NCBI GenBank assembly: GCA_050011195.1 | Contig: JBEKJO010000010.1 | Span: 6,525-70,524 of the forward strand | Direction: 5' to 3' | Source: PALSA-1440 sp050011195 | GTDB taxonomy: Bacteria; Verrucomicrobiota; Verrucomicrobiia; Limisphaerales; UBA8199 | DNA: 64,000 nt | Shown: positions 42,901 through 50,814 of the stretch, piece after piece | Position numbering within the stretch: the first letter of the stretch is position 1 | How the letters are laid out: every line of letters begins with the position of its first letter | Made by a program: the position numbers and the translations under genes | The notes under the pieces: generated by a model | What the model saw: only the letters and a program-made list of their open reading frames with translations | Told to the model about the DNA's origin: nothing | Databases searched by the model: none

Positions 42901-43143
42901 CTTGATGGCCACCGACACGAGTTTCATCGCGTTGGTTCCGGTGGTGAAGGTCTGACCAACGGGCGGATTGTTGTCGGTGAAATAATTTATTCCGTCAGGC
43001 CAGGTCTGGTTGCCTTGGGTCGAGAGTTGGTAGATGTCGTTCGTTCCAGGACTTGGCGCGGCAACTCCGATGTCCGTAAGCGTTTGCGCATGTAAAACAC
43101 CCGCCAGCCCGATGGCGAGAAGTTGCAAACTGAAACGCAGCAT
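39934..43143 (-). CDS. Secreted GH5-type glycoside hydrolase with accessory domains
   Basis: 1069 residues from ATG 43143 (MLRFSLQLLAIGLAGVLHAQ, signal peptide). A beta domain (about 20-210) precedes the GH5-like barrel: acid/base Glu in FAACNEPNVNN (about 346) and nucleophile Glu in PVMIGEFQAAG (about 477). A fibronectin III domain, a jelly-roll CBM-like domain (FNFETDPQGWAGGGG) and Ig-like/cadherin-like repeats (NTPPILAPIANQTVNAGQTV) follow; the end FYRVKLG is a common verrucomicrobial C-terminus. Probably cleaves beta-glucan or mannan; specificity cannot be read. Confidence 0.8.
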   Translation of the reverse strand: MLRFSLQLLAIGLAGVLHAQTLTDIGVAAPSPGTNDIYQLSTQGNQTWPDGINYFTDNNPPVGQTFTTGTNAMKLVSVAIKMAGLNSGNGYGTPTNTPTYYLRIYSMSGSTATLLVTVSAPNPGFTDGDWLKWSGLNVQLATNKPYAFTFGIQPTGGGWAALAVATNAYASGEIAIIPTSGGTITTGSSHKFDAVFDLGLQAAATNIPASMPWPNPTYGMNVGNALELNWGPPNLALFYSAVQNGFNAVRIPCAWDMTGTTNITANATNYLINPSYMAQVKQTVDGAIAAGMYVMINDHWDDGWLQSNIGTTVDPIVNAKVKAYWTQIATTFAGYDNHLLFAACNEPNVNNPTEMDTLMFYYQTFVNAIRSVGGNNTNRWLVLQGGGDTSWLNSLPTDTVSNRLMVEYHNYTPFQFTQLQGDASWGAMQYFWGPAYHYSGDASHDCGSPEEGAIDSGFQQLVDQYVSKGIPVMIGEFQAAGKSVLSTNATEAAWNSASCYYWNKYLVDSAHAHGMSPFYWSTGNSPFAYDTGAISDTNAVRVLTGGVAPPPPNGAPYAASGLIATLSNNTNVNLSWTAGSGATSYNLYRAAESGGEGTNPVVTGIAGTSYTDTNLNSGTTYYYQVVAVNGSGPTGYSPEAHATTTGVNPDPAQFNFETDPQGWAGGGGVISGVATSTAQHYAGNQSLAVNINSTAAGSSSVSVGNVSVLPGMTITFHVWIPSGYNISNLQPYMQDNNWAWTSSWYGSFTPNAWNTLSLTVPANAVAPFHNLGIQFNTSAGWTNTCCIDSVSWNAPAPDFSLSANPTSLTVKGGTNGTSAITVTPMNGLNGCHTLSASNLPSGVTATFATNPIPGGASTLTLTASNTVTSGTSNVTITATCGLLRHATTIALTLNAVTPPNTPPILAPIANQTVNAGQTVAFTATATDTNQPPQTLTFALLAGATNATLNTNSGAFSFRPLVTQANSTNSFTLQVSDNGTPSMSATQSFSVVVNPLSAPGISNIAFAGGQFSFNVGGQSGPDYAIETSTNLTQWSNVFTTNSPVLPFNWTDTNSAAPRRFYRVKLGPPLP

Positions 43144-43274
43144 TCCGAAACCTTGGCGAAATTCCGGCACACAATTCATGGTCACACAGGATGACATTGA
43201 CGCTATCTACCGCAAATCAACAAGGTCAGCAATCGTCTGTTCTAGTGACAGCCGGAGCGCCCGTTTTCACTTCG

Positions 43275-45650
43275 TCACTCACCACTCCCGCCGGCGGGCA
43301 AGACGGAGATTTCAGCAGCGCTCGTCCAGCCGCTTCCCCAGATTGCCTGCAAAGAGGTGAAGCGGAAGTAACGGGCGCTGACCGGAGCAAAGGCGACTTC
43401 CTGCAAACTTGGGTTGTTCTGGATGTTGGCAAATGAGCCATCGGCGACGTTCGTCGTCCATGTCACGCCGTCGGCACTCGTTTCAAACCGGTATTTTTCA
43501 ACCACGCCATTGAGCAATCCATCCTGGCGCGGCAGATAGGTGAACCCGCCGATCCGATGCGTCGTGCCCATGTCCACGGTGATCGTGTGCGGCTGCTTCT
43601 GGTCGGCATTCCAACGCGTGTGCCAGATGGTGGATGAATTGCCGTCAATCGCGCGGGCGGCAGAATCGTCCGCCCCGGCGGTTTCCTCGCTGTCCACGCT
43701 GACCACTTTCCAGCCGATCGGCAGCAGGCCCGCGAAAACGCGCGAACCGGAAATACCAAGCTCTCCATCGGGCAACAAACTCGCGGCACGCACCGTGACG
43801 CTGCGGTCCAGCGGCAAAACGATGGGCGAGGTGTAGATCGCCGACTTCGCCGTCGGCTCGCTGCCGTCCACGGTGTAAACCATTTTGTTGCCAGCCAGAT
43901 TGCTGAGACTGACTGTGCCGTTGGTGGTGCGGTCGGAAATGCTCGGCGGCAGGGTTTTGACGGATTGCTTGAAGAGGCCCAGTTCGGCGAGCGTTGGTTC
44001 GAGACGCGAACCGATGACGCGGATGCGTACCTGGTCGGTGGTCACGGGCGATTTCAAGCGAATGAGACGGCGATGGCCCACGGTGGTGAGTTCGTCGGAC
44101 GCGACGTGTTCCGGCGCGATCCACGCCGAGCCATCCCGCGTTTCAATGGCAAAGGATTCAATTCGTTGGCCGCGATGGTCCACGGCTTCCTGCAATGAAA
44201 CGACATCGAACGTAACAGCCTTCGGCAGCGTGAGCGTCACCGACCCGGTTGTTTGACCTGGCGCCGTTTCCCACCAAGTATCCAGGTTGCCGTCGAGCGC
44301 AAGCGCCGGACCATTCGTGGCGCTGGAGGTGTCGGCGGTGACTTTGCCGCCAGCGGCGAGGTCGGTGGCGAACGTTTCGTTGATGATGTCCGCCGTCCGA
44401 TTCAGGGCATCAAGCTGGTTGTGGGGAACGAGGCCGCGTTTATCGGGCGACAGATTCAGGATGAGGTTTCCGTTGCGTCCGACGGACGTGTAATAGATGT
44501 CCACCAACTGGGTGACCGTCCGCGGATGTTTGTTGTGCGCCCAGAACCATTGGTTGTTTTGGAGAATGGTGGTGTTCACTTCCGCCGGATACCACCACAG
44601 ATGCGAACCAGGCTTGAGCTTGGCGCGACCGCCGAGATCCCCTTCCTGCATATCCGGCCAGTTGAACTGGTCGGGAGTCCTCGGCAAAGGAATGACGCTC
44701 CATTCCGTGGCGCGGCCAACGCCGCCTTCATTGCCCACCCACCGCACATCCGGCCCTTTGCCCATGATGACCGCTCCGGGTTGCAGATGGCGGATCAGGT
44801 CATACCACGCGGCGTAGTTGTAGGTCTCATGTACGCTGGGGTCGGGATTCGCGCCGTCGAACCAGACTTCGTGAATCGGCCCGTATTCGGTCAGCAACTC
44901 GTAAAGCTGGTTCAGGAAATAGCGATTGTAGTCATCCACCACGTAGGTGTAATTCGTGAAACCCGCCGACGGCGCGCGGCCTTTTGAGGGCTCGCTCTTG
45001 AAGCTGGCCGGATCGGTGGGAATGACCGAGAGAACGTTGCTGCTGCCGTTGCCATAATATCCCACTGGATTTTTCGGATTCGTCCGAAGTTGATAAAGGT
45101 CCGCCGGCGAAAGATAAATGGCCAGTTTGACGCCACGCGCCCGCGCGGCGCCAGCCACTTCGCGCACCTCGTCGCCCCGGCCGCCACGCCACGGACTGGA
45201 CGCGACCGAATGCGGCGTGTAGCACGTGGGCCATAGACAGAATCCGTCGTGGTGTTTGCAGACGAGCACGATCATTTTGCCGCCGAAGTTCGTTATGGCT
45301 CCCAGCCATTGGTTCGCATCGAGTTCGGTGGGATTGAAAAGAGAAGGTTCTTCGCGCCCGGTGCCCCACTCGACTTCATTGAACGTGTTCACACCGAAGT
45401 GGAGGAAGAACGTCCGCTCCAGCCGCATCCAGTCCGTCTGATTGGCGCGCGGCAAAACCTTCGCCGCCTTCTCGGCGATAACAGCGTCGGAATCACGTTC
45501 GTTGATGACGTGCATTGTGGAATAGGGAATCGAAGCAGGATTCTGATTCGCGGAAGTTGCGGCCGCTTGACCGTGGGGGAACGCAAGATTCAGCAGGAGG
45601 ACGCCAGCCAGCGAAACGCACTTTGCCGTGCTGCTTGGTAATATTGTCAT
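43275..45650 (-). CDS. Alpha-L-fucosidase (GH29) with discoidin-like domains
   Basis: 791 residues from ATG 45650; the 91-codon upstream extension is Arg-rich and unlikely. Signal peptide, then GH29 core: RTFFLHFGVNTFNEVEWGTG, VLVCKHHDGFCLWPT, LYELLTEYGPIHEVWFDGAN with the nucleophile Asp, and YTSVGRNGNLILNLSPDKRG. Two F5/8-type C domains follow (ALDGNLDTWWET; AIDGNSSTIWHTRWNADQK). It is coupled to the esterase gene by a 4-bp overlap. Confidence 0.9.
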   Translation of the reverse strand: MTILPSSTAKCVSLAGVLLLNLAFPHGQAAATSANQNPASIPYSTMHVINERDSDAVIAEKAAKVLPRANQTDWMRLERTFFLHFGVNTFNEVEWGTGREEPSLFNPTELDANQWLGAITNFGGKMIVLVCKHHDGFCLWPTCYTPHSVASSPWRGGRGDEVREVAGAARARGVKLAIYLSPADLYQLRTNPKNPVGYYGNGSSNVLSVIPTDPASFKSEPSKGRAPSAGFTNYTYVVDDYNRYFLNQLYELLTEYGPIHEVWFDGANPDPSVHETYNYAAWYDLIRHLQPGAVIMGKGPDVRWVGNEGGVGRATEWSVIPLPRTPDQFNWPDMQEGDLGGRAKLKPGSHLWWYPAEVNTTILQNNQWFWAHNKHPRTVTQLVDIYYTSVGRNGNLILNLSPDKRGLVPHNQLDALNRTADIINETFATDLAAGGKVTADTSSATNGPALALDGNLDTWWETAPGQTTGSVTLTLPKAVTFDVVSLQEAVDHRGQRIESFAIETRDGSAWIAPEHVASDELTTVGHRRLIRLKSPVTTDQVRIRVIGSRLEPTLAELGLFKQSVKTLPPSISDRTTNGTVSLSNLAGNKMVYTVDGSEPTAKSAIYTSPIVLPLDRSVTVRAASLLPDGELGISGSRVFAGLLPIGWKVVSVDSEETAGADDSAARAIDGNSSTIWHTRWNADQKQPHTITVDMGTTHRIGGFTYLPRQDGLLNGVVEKYRFETSADGVTWTTNVADGSFANIQNNPSLQEVAFAPVSARYFRFTSLQAIWGSGWTSAAEISVLPAGGSGE

Positions 45651-46615
45651 TTTTGTATCCTGGTAATGAAGATCCGCTGCGCAAAGTGATAGAGGTTGCT
45701 GCCCCACGTCCCGGCGTCGTGGCCGTGGTCGTCCACGTTCCAGATGTGGGTGACGTTGTGCTGTTTGAGATACGCATGAACGCCTTGGGAAAGGTTCATC
45801 AAGCCGTCCTTGTTGCCGCAGGAAAGATAGAGCAGCCGCAATTGCTCGCGCGCGGCGGCGGGGTTGGGCACAAGTTCGGCGGGCGGTTTGGTGTTGGGCG
45901 CGGACGAAAATCCGCCAATCCACGCAAACGTGTCGAGGTGCTTCAGCCCGAAATTGAGGGACTGGCCGCCGCCCATCGAGAGGCCGGCAAGTCCGCGGTC
46001 CTCGCGATTCGTGCTGCTCGAATACTTCGCCTGAATGGCGGGGATCAGACAGTCGAGCAGGTCACGTTCGAACCTCGCAAACCCCTGGGCGTTTTGCGGC
46101 GTGTAGGTCTGGTCCGGCGCAGGTGGGCGGTCGTCCGCGAGCGCGCGGCCGTTGGGCATTACGACGATCATCGCCGCCGCCTTCCCGCCGCCGATGAGAT
46201 TGTCAATGATCGCGTCGGCATGGATGTAACCGTGCCATTCCCACTCGTTGCCGCCGATGCCGTGAAGCAGGTAGAGCACGGGACATTTTCGGTCAGACGA
46301 GTAGCAGGGCGGCAGGTAAACGACGGCTTTGCGCCGCGCGCCGGTGACCGTGGAGTCGTATTCGAACACCTCGACACGGCCCTGGATTCCGCCGGCGCGG
46401 GGCGTATTGAAACCCGCCGGCGCATCGGGAAACGCGCGCACGTCATCCGCCCCGAGAACCACTGGCCGGCCAAAGTTAGCGCGCGCTCTCTCGGGCGAAA
46501 CCGGGTCAGGCTTTTCCTGTGCGAGCACCGTCCCGCGCGACGAGGCGAGAAGCAGGAGCAAACTGGCCGTCACTGTCTTGGTGAACGCAACTCTTCGTGT
46601 CGCTGGTTTCTTCAT
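45647..46615 (-). CDS. Secreted CE1-type esterase (feruloyl/acetyl esterase-like)
   Basis: 322 residues with signal peptide. Alpha/beta-hydrolase motifs: AVVYLPPCYSSDRKCPVLYL LHGIGGNEWEW, nucleophile elbow GLAGLSMGGGQSL (Ser in GxSxG), and HDAGTWGSNLYHF with the catalytic His (WNVDDHGHD). This is the esterase D/CE1 plan, removing acyl groups from plant or algal polysaccharides and assisting the fucosidase downstream. The ATGA overlap with the GH29 gene shows an operon. Confidence 0.85.
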   Translation of the reverse strand: MKKPATRRVAFTKTVTASLLLLLASSRGTVLAQEKPDPVSPERARANFGRPVVLGADDVRAFPDAPAGFNTPRAGGIQGRVEVFEYDSTVTGARRKAVVYLPPCYSSDRKCPVLYLLHGIGGNEWEWHGYIHADAIIDNLIGGGKAAAMIVVMPNGRALADDRPPAPDQTYTPQNAQGFARFERDLLDCLIPAIQAKYSSSTNREDRGLAGLSMGGGQSLNFGLKHLDTFAWIGGFSSAPNTKPPAELVPNPAAAREQLRLLYLSCGNKDGLMNLSQGVHAYLKQHNVTHIWNVDDHGHDAGTWGSNLYHFAQRIFITRIQK

Positions 46616-46621
46616 GGGCGA

Positions 46622-46742
46622 CTATTGAATCTTCAGCGCGAATGCAGGTTTACCGTCAAATTGCTCCGGCAGCTTAATATGCAATCCTCTTTCATCGCGG
46701 GGGAACGCCAATTTACCGCCACCGACCAAACGGACGCGACTT
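46622..46742 (-). pseudogene. 3' tail of a second GH29 fucosidase gene
   Basis: The minus strand reads GGGKLAFPRDERGLHIKLPE QFDGKPAFALKIQ and stops 6 bp before the esterase ATG. ...LP......AFALKI is the usual end of GH29 catalytic proteins. Everything upstream has been replaced by a sensor fragment, so a GH29-CE1-GH29 operon was probably broken here. Confidence 0.6.
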
Positions 46743-47366
46743 ATTTTTCCCGACCAGTATTCCATGCTCCAGCTTCGACACGCGGCCGCCGCGAGAGACC
46801 CAGATGGCACCATCGTCGGTTCGGGCCAGCATGACCAGGTGAAGGGCACCGCCAGTTTCTGGCTCGAGCACCAACCCATCGCGCACGCGCGCCAGCAAAC
46901 CGTCCTGGTGCAGCAACCAGGCCTCGCCGGACTCATCGGTTGCAATGCTCAGGATCTTGCCGCTGGTCCAGCGCGCCAGGACTTCCACCCGCGCGACCCG
47001 CCCGTTGCGCCGGCGCGTGACTTCGCCGTTTTCATGGCCGATCCACAATGTACCATCCGCCGCTTCAAACAGACAGGTGATGCGACTGCTGGCCAACGCC
47101 GGCGTGCTGTGTTCATCAAACACCGTGAAACGTACTCCATCGAACCGTGTAAGGCCGCTGTAGATGCTGATCCAAATATAGCCGTCGCGGGTTTGCAGCA
47201 CGGCCGTCACGGTATTCTGGGCCAGGCCCTCGTCGGCTTGCCAGGCACGTATGACATAGTTGGGGATCGCGGCGGCCGTGGAAGGACAACCCCCGCTCCG
47301 GAGCCAAACCGCCCATGCCAGCAGAACCAGGCACGCGGCATTATGCGTGGGCACGCGCAAGCGCAT
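46743..47366 (-). pseudogene. 5' fragment of a Reg_prop (two-component propeller) sensor
   Basis: From ATG 47366: signal peptide, then NYVIRAWQADEGLAQNTVTA VLQTRDGYIWISIYSGLTRF DGVRFTVF, the standard opening of ligand-binding beta-propellers of hybrid sensors. Only about four propeller blades remain (TLWIGHENGEV; AIWVSRGGRV). The frame runs into the GH29 tail and stops at 46713; membrane helix and kinase are missing. Confidence 0.7.
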
Positions 47367-47477
47367 CAAGACATCTTGCCTGCCCGCCGGCAACCTCAGC
47401 AAGAATGAATGCGAACCGAGCGCCCACTGCCTGGGCTTGCTATGGGCCCAATGGATTGTCAGCCAGGAAGGAAGTCC

Positions 47478-47728
47478 ATCCGACCACGTTGCGCAATTCC
47501 CGCACATTGCCCGGCCAGTCGTAATTCTGGAGTTGTGTGACCGCAGCCCTCGTCAGCCGGGGCTTGGCGCACTTCAATACCTTGGCCCGTTCCGGTTTCA
47601 CCCAGAATGAGCACCGAAGCTTCCGTGGGGGCGACCACATCAACCTGGCTGACAACATTCCGCAGACCAGAACTCTGGCCGACCAGCTCGCCAAAGGCCT
47701 TGGCTTCCACCACCGCCTCCTGCAAGAC
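47478..47728 (-). pseudogene. Internally deleted copy of the sigma-54 response regulator
   Basis: Reading leftward: LQEAVVEAKAFGELVGQSSG, then QVDVVAPTEASVLILGETGTG (Walker A), directly followed in another frame by LKCAKPRLTRAAVTQLQNYD and WPGNVRELRNVVG. These match residues about 178-224 and the C-terminal AAA+ part of the gene at 50815, but about 180 codons between them (including GSFTGA and Walker B) are missing. Confidence 0.8.
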
Positions 47729-47799
47729 AAGTATTCTGCAGTTCCAGTTGGCCGAGGCCCGGGGGAAGTTAATACTGCTGGCGACATGGGCCCGGGTTT

Positions 47800-47808
47800 T
47801 GCTATAAT
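47800..47808 (+). promoter_or_regulatory. Extended -10 promoter of the orphan gene
   Basis: TGC followed by TATAAT; 13 bases around it equal those at 9984-9996. Start expected near 47815, with a leader of about 58 nt that contains an inverted repeat (GCACCTGC at 47813, GCAGGTGC at 47855) before the ATG at 47873. Confidence 0.5.
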
Positions 47809-47872
47809 TCAAGCACCTGCCCAATTGCGCGCGGGTGAACCTGCACCGCAGAACGCAGGTGCCTGAAACAGT

Positions 47873-48544
47873 ATGAAAATCGCCTCTATTCCAAAGCGGG
47901 GCCGGAAGGGCTCCGTGATTTACTCCGAGACGCGTCATGGCAAGGTCGCGCGCGAGTATGTACCACCGCAGAATCCCCGTACGGCGCAGCAACAGGACCA
48001 CCGCCGCAACGTGCGCGCTGTTTCTGCCCGATGGTCCACTCTGACCCAGGAACAGCGCGATGCCTGGCGCGCTGTCGCGGCCCATAAATACTTCGTCAGC
48101 GAAGAAGGCGTCCTGGTGCGCCTCAACGCCTACAACCTCTTTGTCAGCTTGAACGTCCGGCGCGCCGATCTCGGTCTCTCCCAGTTCGACTTCCCACCCG
48201 CCGAGCCTGTTTTCAGTCCCAACCCCGTGGACGAGTTGGTCGCTACCTTCACGGGAGGCAGGTTCACCCTCAAGCTCCGCGTCCCCAGCCCGCCAGTCCA
48301 GTACACCCTGGTGTACGCCGCCGCGCCGGTCAGAAGTGGTGTCCGCTATGTCCACCACTTCCCGCTCCTGGGACTGCTGCCGCCCCCGAAAGACGGCTGG
48401 AGCGACATCACGGAGCTTTACGTCGCCCGTTATGGCGTGCCGAAGGCGAACCAATCCATCTGGATTCGCACCTGCCAGCACATTGACGGCTGGACCGATA
48501 TTCCCAAGGTAGCCCGTGCCCGCGTCTCCCCCCCAGCCGCGTAA
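47873..48544 (+). CDS. Conserved-looking orphan protein
   Basis: 223 residues from ATG 47873. The basic N-terminus (KRGRKGSVIYSETRHGKVAR EYVPPQNPRT) and helical part (RAVSARWSTLTQEQRDAWRA VAAHKY...LNAYNLFVSLN) resemble a family I remember as recurring in verrucomicrobial genomes and, loosely, phage-like structural proteins. A C-terminal beta domain follows. No enzyme motif. It has its own promoter and is followed by a GC-rich hairpin (CCGCCC-GCAT-GGGCGG at 48553). Confidence 0.5.
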   Translation: MKIASIPKRGRKGSVIYSETRHGKVAREYVPPQNPRTAQQQDHRRNVRAVSARWSTLTQEQRDAWRAVAAHKYFVSEEGVLVRLNAYNLFVSLNVRRADLGLSQFDFPPAEPVFSPNPVDELVATFTGGRFTLKLRVPSPPVQYTLVYAAAPVRSGVRYVHHFPLLGLLPPPKDGWSDITELYVARYGVPKANQSIWIRTCQHIDGWTDIPKVARARVSPPAA

Positions 48545-48708
48545 AGACGCCCTCCGCCCGCATGGGCGGGGGCGGATTTCAACGCTTCCACGGGTTCCCG
48601 GGGTCGAAAATCCGAACTCCGGAGCCTAAAACCCCACAAAAAGCCCGAAGGGCAGGCTGGGATTGACGAAAGCCACTGCCCAGCCGCGGGTTATGAGCGC
48701 TTACCGTC

Positions 48709-48794
48709 CCGTTACCTCACCGTTAGCACACCGTTACCTCACCGTAGCACCTCTGATTCCGAATCAGAGGTGCTACGGCGGGGTGACGGTGAGG
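48709..48794. repeat. Tandem repeat plus 18-bp perfect palindrome
   Basis: A 22-bp unit starting CCGTTACCTCACCG occurs twice (48709, 48731). It runs into a perfect palindrome with arms 48742-48759 and 48761-48778 (CCGTAGCACCTCTGATTC and its complement) around one C. GACGGTGAGG at 48785 can also pair with CCTCACCGT, extending the structure. No promoter or gene explains it. Confidence 0.75.
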
Positions 48795-48970
48795 ATCCGG
48801 TGCGGTCCCGGTGGGGTTATGGGGGTAACTGGACCATACAAACATATCGTCGGAAGGCGAATCGCGGATTACGGTTTTTCGGGCCGTTCGATTCTTCAAA
48901 CCCTTCGGATTACAGCCGTTTTGCGCGCTAAATCCAGCAGTTTGGGCGACTTACACCAATTACAGCCATG

Positions 48971-48986
48971 TGGCACAGGCTGTGCA
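48971..48986 (+). promoter_or_regulatory. Sigma-54-like element before the second htrA
   Basis: TGGCACAGGCTGTGCA, identical to the element at 26009-26024 on the other strand. GG-N10-GC spacing. Predicted start near 48997, 22 nt before the small ORF at 49019. Confidence 0.5.
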
Positions 48987-49018
48987 TAAAGCCGGACAGC
49001 AATCTGAAACCTGCTGAT

Positions 49019-49225
49019 ATGAAAATCATTCAATCAATAGCGGCTCCCACACTGCACACTCCCATGTGGCCGCCACTTATTCCAGCCACCGTTTTCCGCG
49101 CCGAGGTCCGGCCCGAAGCGCGGGCCTTTTATTCCGAAGCGGTGACACGGGCGGACAGCGCGGGCACGACGAGCGATGACGCTCCGTTTTGTCAAGGGTA
49201 TCGGTTTTGGGGAATCAACGAATAG
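49019..49225 (+). CDS. Small protein with GYRxWGxNE tail, upstream of htrA
   Basis: 68 residues from ATG 49019 (MKIIQSIAAPTLHTPMW...). The end QGYRFWGINE-stop is like the end of the small protein at 63354 (VGYRHWGLNE-stop). No hydrophobic helix. It lies between the sigma-54-like element and htrA (6 bp gap), so the two genes would be on one transcript. Confidence 0.5.
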   Translation: MKIIQSIAAPTLHTPMWPPLIPATVFRAEVRPEARAFYSEAVTRADSAGTTSDDAPFCQGYRFWGINE

Positions 49226-49231
49226 CGACGT

Positions 49232-50794
49232 ATGAAAGCACTTAAAATGCAGATTCACAGGCCAGGATGCCTGCTGACTCTAACCGCCTTCGTCCTGGTA
49301 CCGGGATTGGTCGTGGGGTCGCCACAGGATCCGAAAACCCAGTTCCGGCAGACGAGCAAGGCGATGAATCCGCCGGTGAATGAAGCTCCTGCGCAGAGCT
49401 TAGATAGCAGTTTCGGGAGCTTCGCGCCAGCAGTCAAAAAGGTCGCACCGGCCGTGGTAAGAATTGTCACGGCGCTCACACCCGACAGTGTCGCCGACCG
49501 GGCAGGGGGGATAGAGGAACCGCTTCGGCGATACGCTTTCGGACAACTGCCCCGAGAACGTTCTGGCCTGCTGGTAGAGTGCGGACTTGGGTCCGGGGTG
49601 ATTGTGACCGAAGACGGCTACATCCTGACCAACAGCCATCTTGTCAATGGAGCAAAAGAGGTGGCAGTGACACTGCCGGACGGGCGCGCGTTCAAGGCCG
49701 TAGTGATTGGACTTGATGTCCAGAGTGACCTCGCGGTCGTCAAGATTGACGCCCACGGCCTCCCCACCGTCCCGCTGGCTGACAGCCAGAAAGTGCGGGT
49801 GGGCGATCTGGTGCTGGCGATTGGCAATCCCTTCGGTATGGGCCAGAGCGTGACGCATGGGATTGTCAGCGCGACTGACCGTGGCCTTGGCATCCAGGGT
49901 TACGAGCGGTTTATCCAAGTCGATGCCCCCATTAACCCCGGCAACTCAGGCGGGGCGCTGGTGGATGCCTCCGGGCGCCTGATCGGCATTAACACCGCTA
50001 TCCTCAGCAGCTCCGGGGGAAACCAGGGCATCGGCTTTGCCATTCCATCGGACGTTGCCTCCAGAGTTCTGACCGACCTGATGAAATATGGGTTCGTGGG
50101 CCGGGGCTATCTCGGGGTCGAGTCCCAGAACCTGACGCCGGAGCTCGCCGAAGAGTTTAACCTTGGCGGCGCCACCGGTGTGCTGGTAGGCGGTGTGGCG
50201 CCCAACGGACCCGCCGAGATGGCCGGGCTGCAAGCCGGAGATGTCATTACGCAGTTTGACGGCAAGGAAGTGCGTGAGGTTCGCCAGTTGATGCTGTCGG
50301 TGACAGAGGCCAAGCCTTGCCACACCGCCCGGGTTGAGGTCCTGCGCAACGGTTCGGCCAAGCAGCTCCGGGTCATCCTTGGCCAGGCACCGGATAACGA
50401 ACCTCTCCCCAAGGCGGATCAACTTGCCGATCAGCAGGATCCCGGAGCGCTACAGGGTGTATTTATAATCGAGTTGAGCAGCCAAGTCAGACAGCTCATC
50501 AAAATTCCACGCCATGTGCAGGGTGCGGTGGTGCTCGATCTCCACGCCTATTCAGCGGCCGCCCAAGCCGGTCTCCGCCCCGGGGATGTGATCGAAGCGA
50601 TCAATCGTCAAGACGTCAGGAACGCGGACGAGGTGTCGCGATTAACTCAGAGCGCCAGACACAAACGCACCCTGTTGCGGGTCTGGAGCAATAGCGGCAG
50701 TCATTTCCTGCTCGTGAACGAAAGTCCGGCCGCTCCTCCAGGCCCTTACCCAACGCCCGAGTTTGTGCAGCGCAATGCCCAGAACAAGGAATGA
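49232..50794 (+). CDS. HtrA/Deg-family serine protease, second copy
   Basis: 520 residues, close to the gene at 26152 over the whole length. Signal peptide, triad His136 (ILTNSHLVNGA), Asp166 (QSDLAVVKI), Ser239 (NPGNSGGAL), PDZ1 (RGYLGVESQNL; AGDVITQFDGKEV) and PDZ2 (GLRPGDVIEAINRQDV). It has a 25-residue Pro-rich C-terminal extension that the other lacks. Two paralogues under similar upstream elements suggest a shared envelope-stress response. Confidence 0.9.
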   Translation: MKALKMQIHRPGCLLTLTAFVLVPGLVVGSPQDPKTQFRQTSKAMNPPVNEAPAQSLDSSFGSFAPAVKKVAPAVVRIVTALTPDSVADRAGGIEEPLRRYAFGQLPRERSGLLVECGLGSGVIVTEDGYILTNSHLVNGAKEVAVTLPDGRAFKAVVIGLDVQSDLAVVKIDAHGLPTVPLADSQKVRVGDLVLAIGNPFGMGQSVTHGIVSATDRGLGIQGYERFIQVDAPINPGNSGGALVDASGRLIGINTAILSSSGGNQGIGFAIPSDVASRVLTDLMKYGFVGRGYLGVESQNLTPELAEEFNLGGATGVLVGGVAPNGPAEMAGLQAGDVITQFDGKEVREVRQLMLSVTEAKPCHTARVEVLRNGSAKQLRVILGQAPDNEPLPKADQLADQQDPGALQGVFIIELSSQVRQLIKIPRHVQGAVVLDLHAYSAAAQAGLRPGDVIEAINRQDVRNADEVSRLTQSARHKRTLLRVWSNSGSHFLLVNESPAAPPGPYPTPEFVQRNAQNKE

Positions 50795-50814
50795 ACGATG
50801 AATATGGCCATGAG

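Larger units (their letters stand above)
48545..49018. other. Repeat-rich intergenic stretch
   Basis: Holds a hairpin at 48553-48568, a tandem repeat and long palindrome at 48709-48794 and a sigma-54-like element at 48971. I see no gene here. Confidence 0.5.

Noticed and set aside
45651..45923. N-terminal extension of the GH29 protein to 882 residues
   Set aside because: The added 91 residues are Arg-rich antisense of the esterase gene; the ATG at 45650 begins a proper signal peptide and overlaps the esterase stop.
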